Below are positions 62,493 through 64,000 of a stretch of 64,000 nucleotides of DNA, piece by piece. The stretch's first letter is position 1. Each line of letters begins with the position of its first letter. This DNA comes from Mycobacterium sp. 1245111.1 (GTDB lineage Bacteria; Actinomycetota; Actinomycetes; Mycobacteriales; Mycobacteriaceae): the NCBI RefSeq assembly GCF_001673405.1, contig NZ_LZLV01000043.1:1-64000 (forward strand), written 5' to 3'. The translations under genes were made by a program, and so were the position numbers. Below the pieces are notes generated by a model. It was not told the origin of the DNA and searched no databases. It saw only the letters and a list, made by a program, of their open reading frames with translations.

Positions 62493-63560
62493 ATGCAGAT
62501 CATCGATGCCGACGGACACGTCGCGGAGAACCCGTCGCTGGCGATCGAGGCCCTGAAGCGCTGGCCCGAGCTCGTCAGGGCAAGCACCGACGGGAGGGCG
62601 CGGTTGGTGATCGAGGGCCGCAACTATCCCGAGGACACCGGCCCGGGTGCCGGCTGTCCACCCGAGCACGGGATCAGCAACGCGCCGGACATCAACTGTC
62701 GGTCGGTCGAGGGTGTGCTGGGCGACGCCGACCGGGACCACATCGACACCATGGTGCTGTATCCCAGCTTGGGGCTGTGCGCACCGAGCATCGAGGACCC
62801 GGAATTCGCCGCCGGGTTCGCCCGCCTTTACAACCAGTGGATCGCTGATTTCTGCGCCCCGGGGGACGGCCGGTTGCGCGGCGTTGCGGTGACGCCGGTC
62901 GAACACGGACAGCCGGCGATCGACGTTATGCGCGAAGCCAAAGAACTCGGGCTGTTGGCCGCGCTCGTCCCACCGGCGCTCAAGACTCGCAATCTCGATC
63001 ACCCGGACCTCGACCCGTTTTACGCCGCGGCGGTCGAGCTCGACATGCCACTGGGCATCCACGGCGCGCCGGGCATCCACCTACCGAAGATCGGTGTCGA
63101 CCGCTTCACCAACTACATCCAGGTGCACTGCATCAGCTTTCCGTTCGATCAGATGACGGCGATGACGGCGATGGTGTCTGGCGGTGTCTTCGATCGCCAT
63201 CCCGGTCTGCGGGTGGCTTTCCTCGAGGCGGGGGTGGGCTGGGTGCCGTTCTTCATCGACCGCTTGCACGAGCACTTCGAAAAGCGCGGCGACTGGATCG
63301 ACCATGGCTGGCAACGCGATCCGCGGGAGTACATCGAAGCCGGAAACATCTTCGTCACGTGCGAGCCGGACGAGCCGATCCTGCCCGGCGTCATCGACGT
63401 GCTCGGCGATGACTTCATCATGTTCGCCAGCGACTATCCGCATTGGGACGGTGAGTGGCCGGAGAGCACCAAACACCTGCGCACCCGCCCGGACATCAGC
63501 GAAAGTGCGCGCTCGAAAATCGGTGGCCTCAACGCGAAGAACTTCTACGGCCTCAACTAG
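62493..63560 (+). CDS. Amidohydrolase (ACMSD-like decarboxylase/hydrolase family)
   Basis: 355 residues from the ATG at 62493 (MQIIDADGHVAENP). TIM-barrel metal enzyme with DADGH near the N-terminus, MPLGIHGAPGIH in the middle, VAFLEAGVGWVPFFIDRLHEH, and FASDYPHWDGEWPES with the late Asp at about residue 308 of the chain. This is the amidohydrolase-2 branch that includes 2-amino-3-carboxymuconate semialdehyde decarboxylase. It probably decarboxylates or hydrolyses a ring-derived acid. Divergent from the esterase. Confidence 0.85.
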   Translation: MQIIDADGHVAENPSLAIEALKRWPELVRASTDGRARLVIEGRNYPEDTGPGAGCPPEHGISNAPDINCRSVEGVLGDADRDHIDTMVLYPSLGLCAPSIEDPEFAAGFARLYNQWIADFCAPGDGRLRGVAVTPVEHGQPAIDVMREAKELGLLAALVPPALKTRNLDHPDLDPFYAAAVELDMPLGIHGAPGIHLPKIGVDRFTNYIQVHCISFPFDQMTAMTAMVSGGVFDRHPGLRVAFLEAGVGWVPFFIDRLHEHFEKRGDWIDHGWQRDPREYIEAGNIFVTCEPDEPILPGVIDVLGDDFIMFASDYPHWDGEWPESTKHLRTRPDISESARSKIGGLNAKNFYGLN

Positions 63561-63720
63561 GTTTTCGGACTCAAGAGGTCGGACTGCCGACCAACTGGGC
63601 GCCCACTACTGTTGTCGTGTCGACACTGTTACCAATACCCTCTTCTTTGCAGCTGTCAGGACGGCGTTGGTGGCAGCCCGTCATGACCAAAGCTGAACAC
63701 CATCAAAGAGTTGAGGGGCT

Positions 63721-64000
63721 ATGGGCGAATTCGATAAGCATGAGGGTGAAGCGCAAACCATCGTGAATCTCGCCGAAGCGGCGATGCACATGTACCGGGC
63801 AGCCATTGATTCGCTGCCTTTTCCTGAAGACAAGAAATTCCAGAAGCGCGCGGAGATTGTTCTCACCGGTATGCGGAAGCTCCGCGCCGCGCTGACCGAG
63901 GCCGCGAGCCACAGCCGGCCCACTCCCACGGTGATGATGGCGCTCAGCGACGTCCGGCGGCGCTACGACGATTTGATGGAGCGCGCCGCCGATGCACCCG
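63721..64000 (+). CDS. Mycobacterial regulator-like protein (3' truncated), paralogue of the 42.9 kb gene
   Basis: 93 residues before the right edge, start ATG at 63721. IVNLAEAAMHMYRAAIDSLP and VLTGMRKLRAALTEAASHSRP run closely parallel to the 42860 gene (IVSLVEAAMQMFSAAIDALP, VILSGLRKLQTALTKAASRG), and the block DVRRRYDDLMERAADAP matches GVRTRYDDLMAMAAEAP. The helix-turn-helix part seen in the other copy would lie beyond the edge. Lineage-specific duplicated family, function not known. Confidence 0.68.
   Translation, partial: MGEFDKHEGEAQTIVNLAEAAMHMYRAAIDSLPFPEDKKFQKRAEIVLTGMRKLRAALTEAASHSRPTPTVMMALSDVRRRYDDLMERAADAP

Overview
The window is chromosomal DNA of high G+C content from a Mycobacterium, most likely a slow-growing non-tuberculous species. 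Marker genes are apa at the left edge, fbpB (antigen 85B), cyp140, lldD2, glnA3, bfrA, nanT and a set of proteins found only in mycobacteria. From memory, the gene order follows M. tuberculosis Rv1860 to about Rv1902c, with insertions and losses. Two features argue against the M. tuberculosis complex: an intact oxyR, which is a broken gene there, and a complete lon protease gene, which M. tuberculosis lacks. The species cannot be fixed from this sequence alone. I saw no transposase, prophage, CRISPR array, rRNA or tRNA gene.

Layout. 0-2.8 kb: apa end, a GlsB-type membrane protein, AdhA and a CPBP protease. 2.8-5.1 kb: phosphoketolase. 5.2-11.3 kb: a CoA-transferase tandem fusion, a thiolase-like protein and an NAD-binding two-domain protein. 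11.3-14.3 kb: ferredoxin reductase-like protein, DUF72, HhH and TfoX-like genes. 14.4-16.7 kb: lon, with a strong hairpin after it. 17.5-25.3 kb: lldD2, a DUF1810 protein, a GH13 enzyme with a deaminase, ahpC-ahpD divergent from oxyR, and a thioesterase, an EthD-like protein and an enoyl-CoA hydratase. 25.3-28.4 kb: iron storage (bfd, two IdeR-type boxes, bfrA) and a DHA2 efflux pump. 28.5-34.8 kb: two secreted proteins flanking an AhpD-like protein, glnA3, an amidohydrolase, an acyltransferase and a SRPBCC protein. 35.1-35.9 kb: a CsoR/RicR-type copper repressor, a perfect palindrome and a Met-rich membrane protein. 36-42.7 kb: hydrolases, TesB, CYP140 and small alpha+beta proteins. 42.9-46.6 kb: a mycobacterial regulator-like protein, a gene with an in-frame stop, fbpB and a proline-rich actin-like-fold protein. 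46.6-55 kb: a frameshifted LLM oxidoreductase, YceI, ADH, a CYP125-type P450, a decayed reductase gene, a nitronate monooxygenase, a membrane protein, an SDR and an intact LLM enzyme. 55-64 kb: dtd, a thiamine-binding protein, cinA, a four-gene membrane cluster, nanT, an esterase, an amidohydrolase and a truncated paralogue of the 42.9 kb gene.

How genes work together. Several modules can be read from operators as well as genes. The ahpC/oxyR divergent region carries a 9-3-9 palindrome centred on the oxyR start codon. The bfd/bfrA region carries two iron boxes. The copper module has a 19-bp palindrome between repressor and target. Four KstR-type motifs (TnnAACnnGTTnnA, two perfect and two with one mismatch) sit before the CYP125-like P450, the nitronate monooxygenase, the SDR/membrane protein pair and the PaaI thioesterase, suggesting a dispersed sterol-catabolism regulon.

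Three genes look broken by small lesions or deletion (43.4, 46.6 and 50.5 kb). One membrane protein gene (57.2 kb) runs 255 bp into its convergent neighbour and has probably lost its original stop codon. All family assignments come from reading motifs and remembered homologues; no database search was run.
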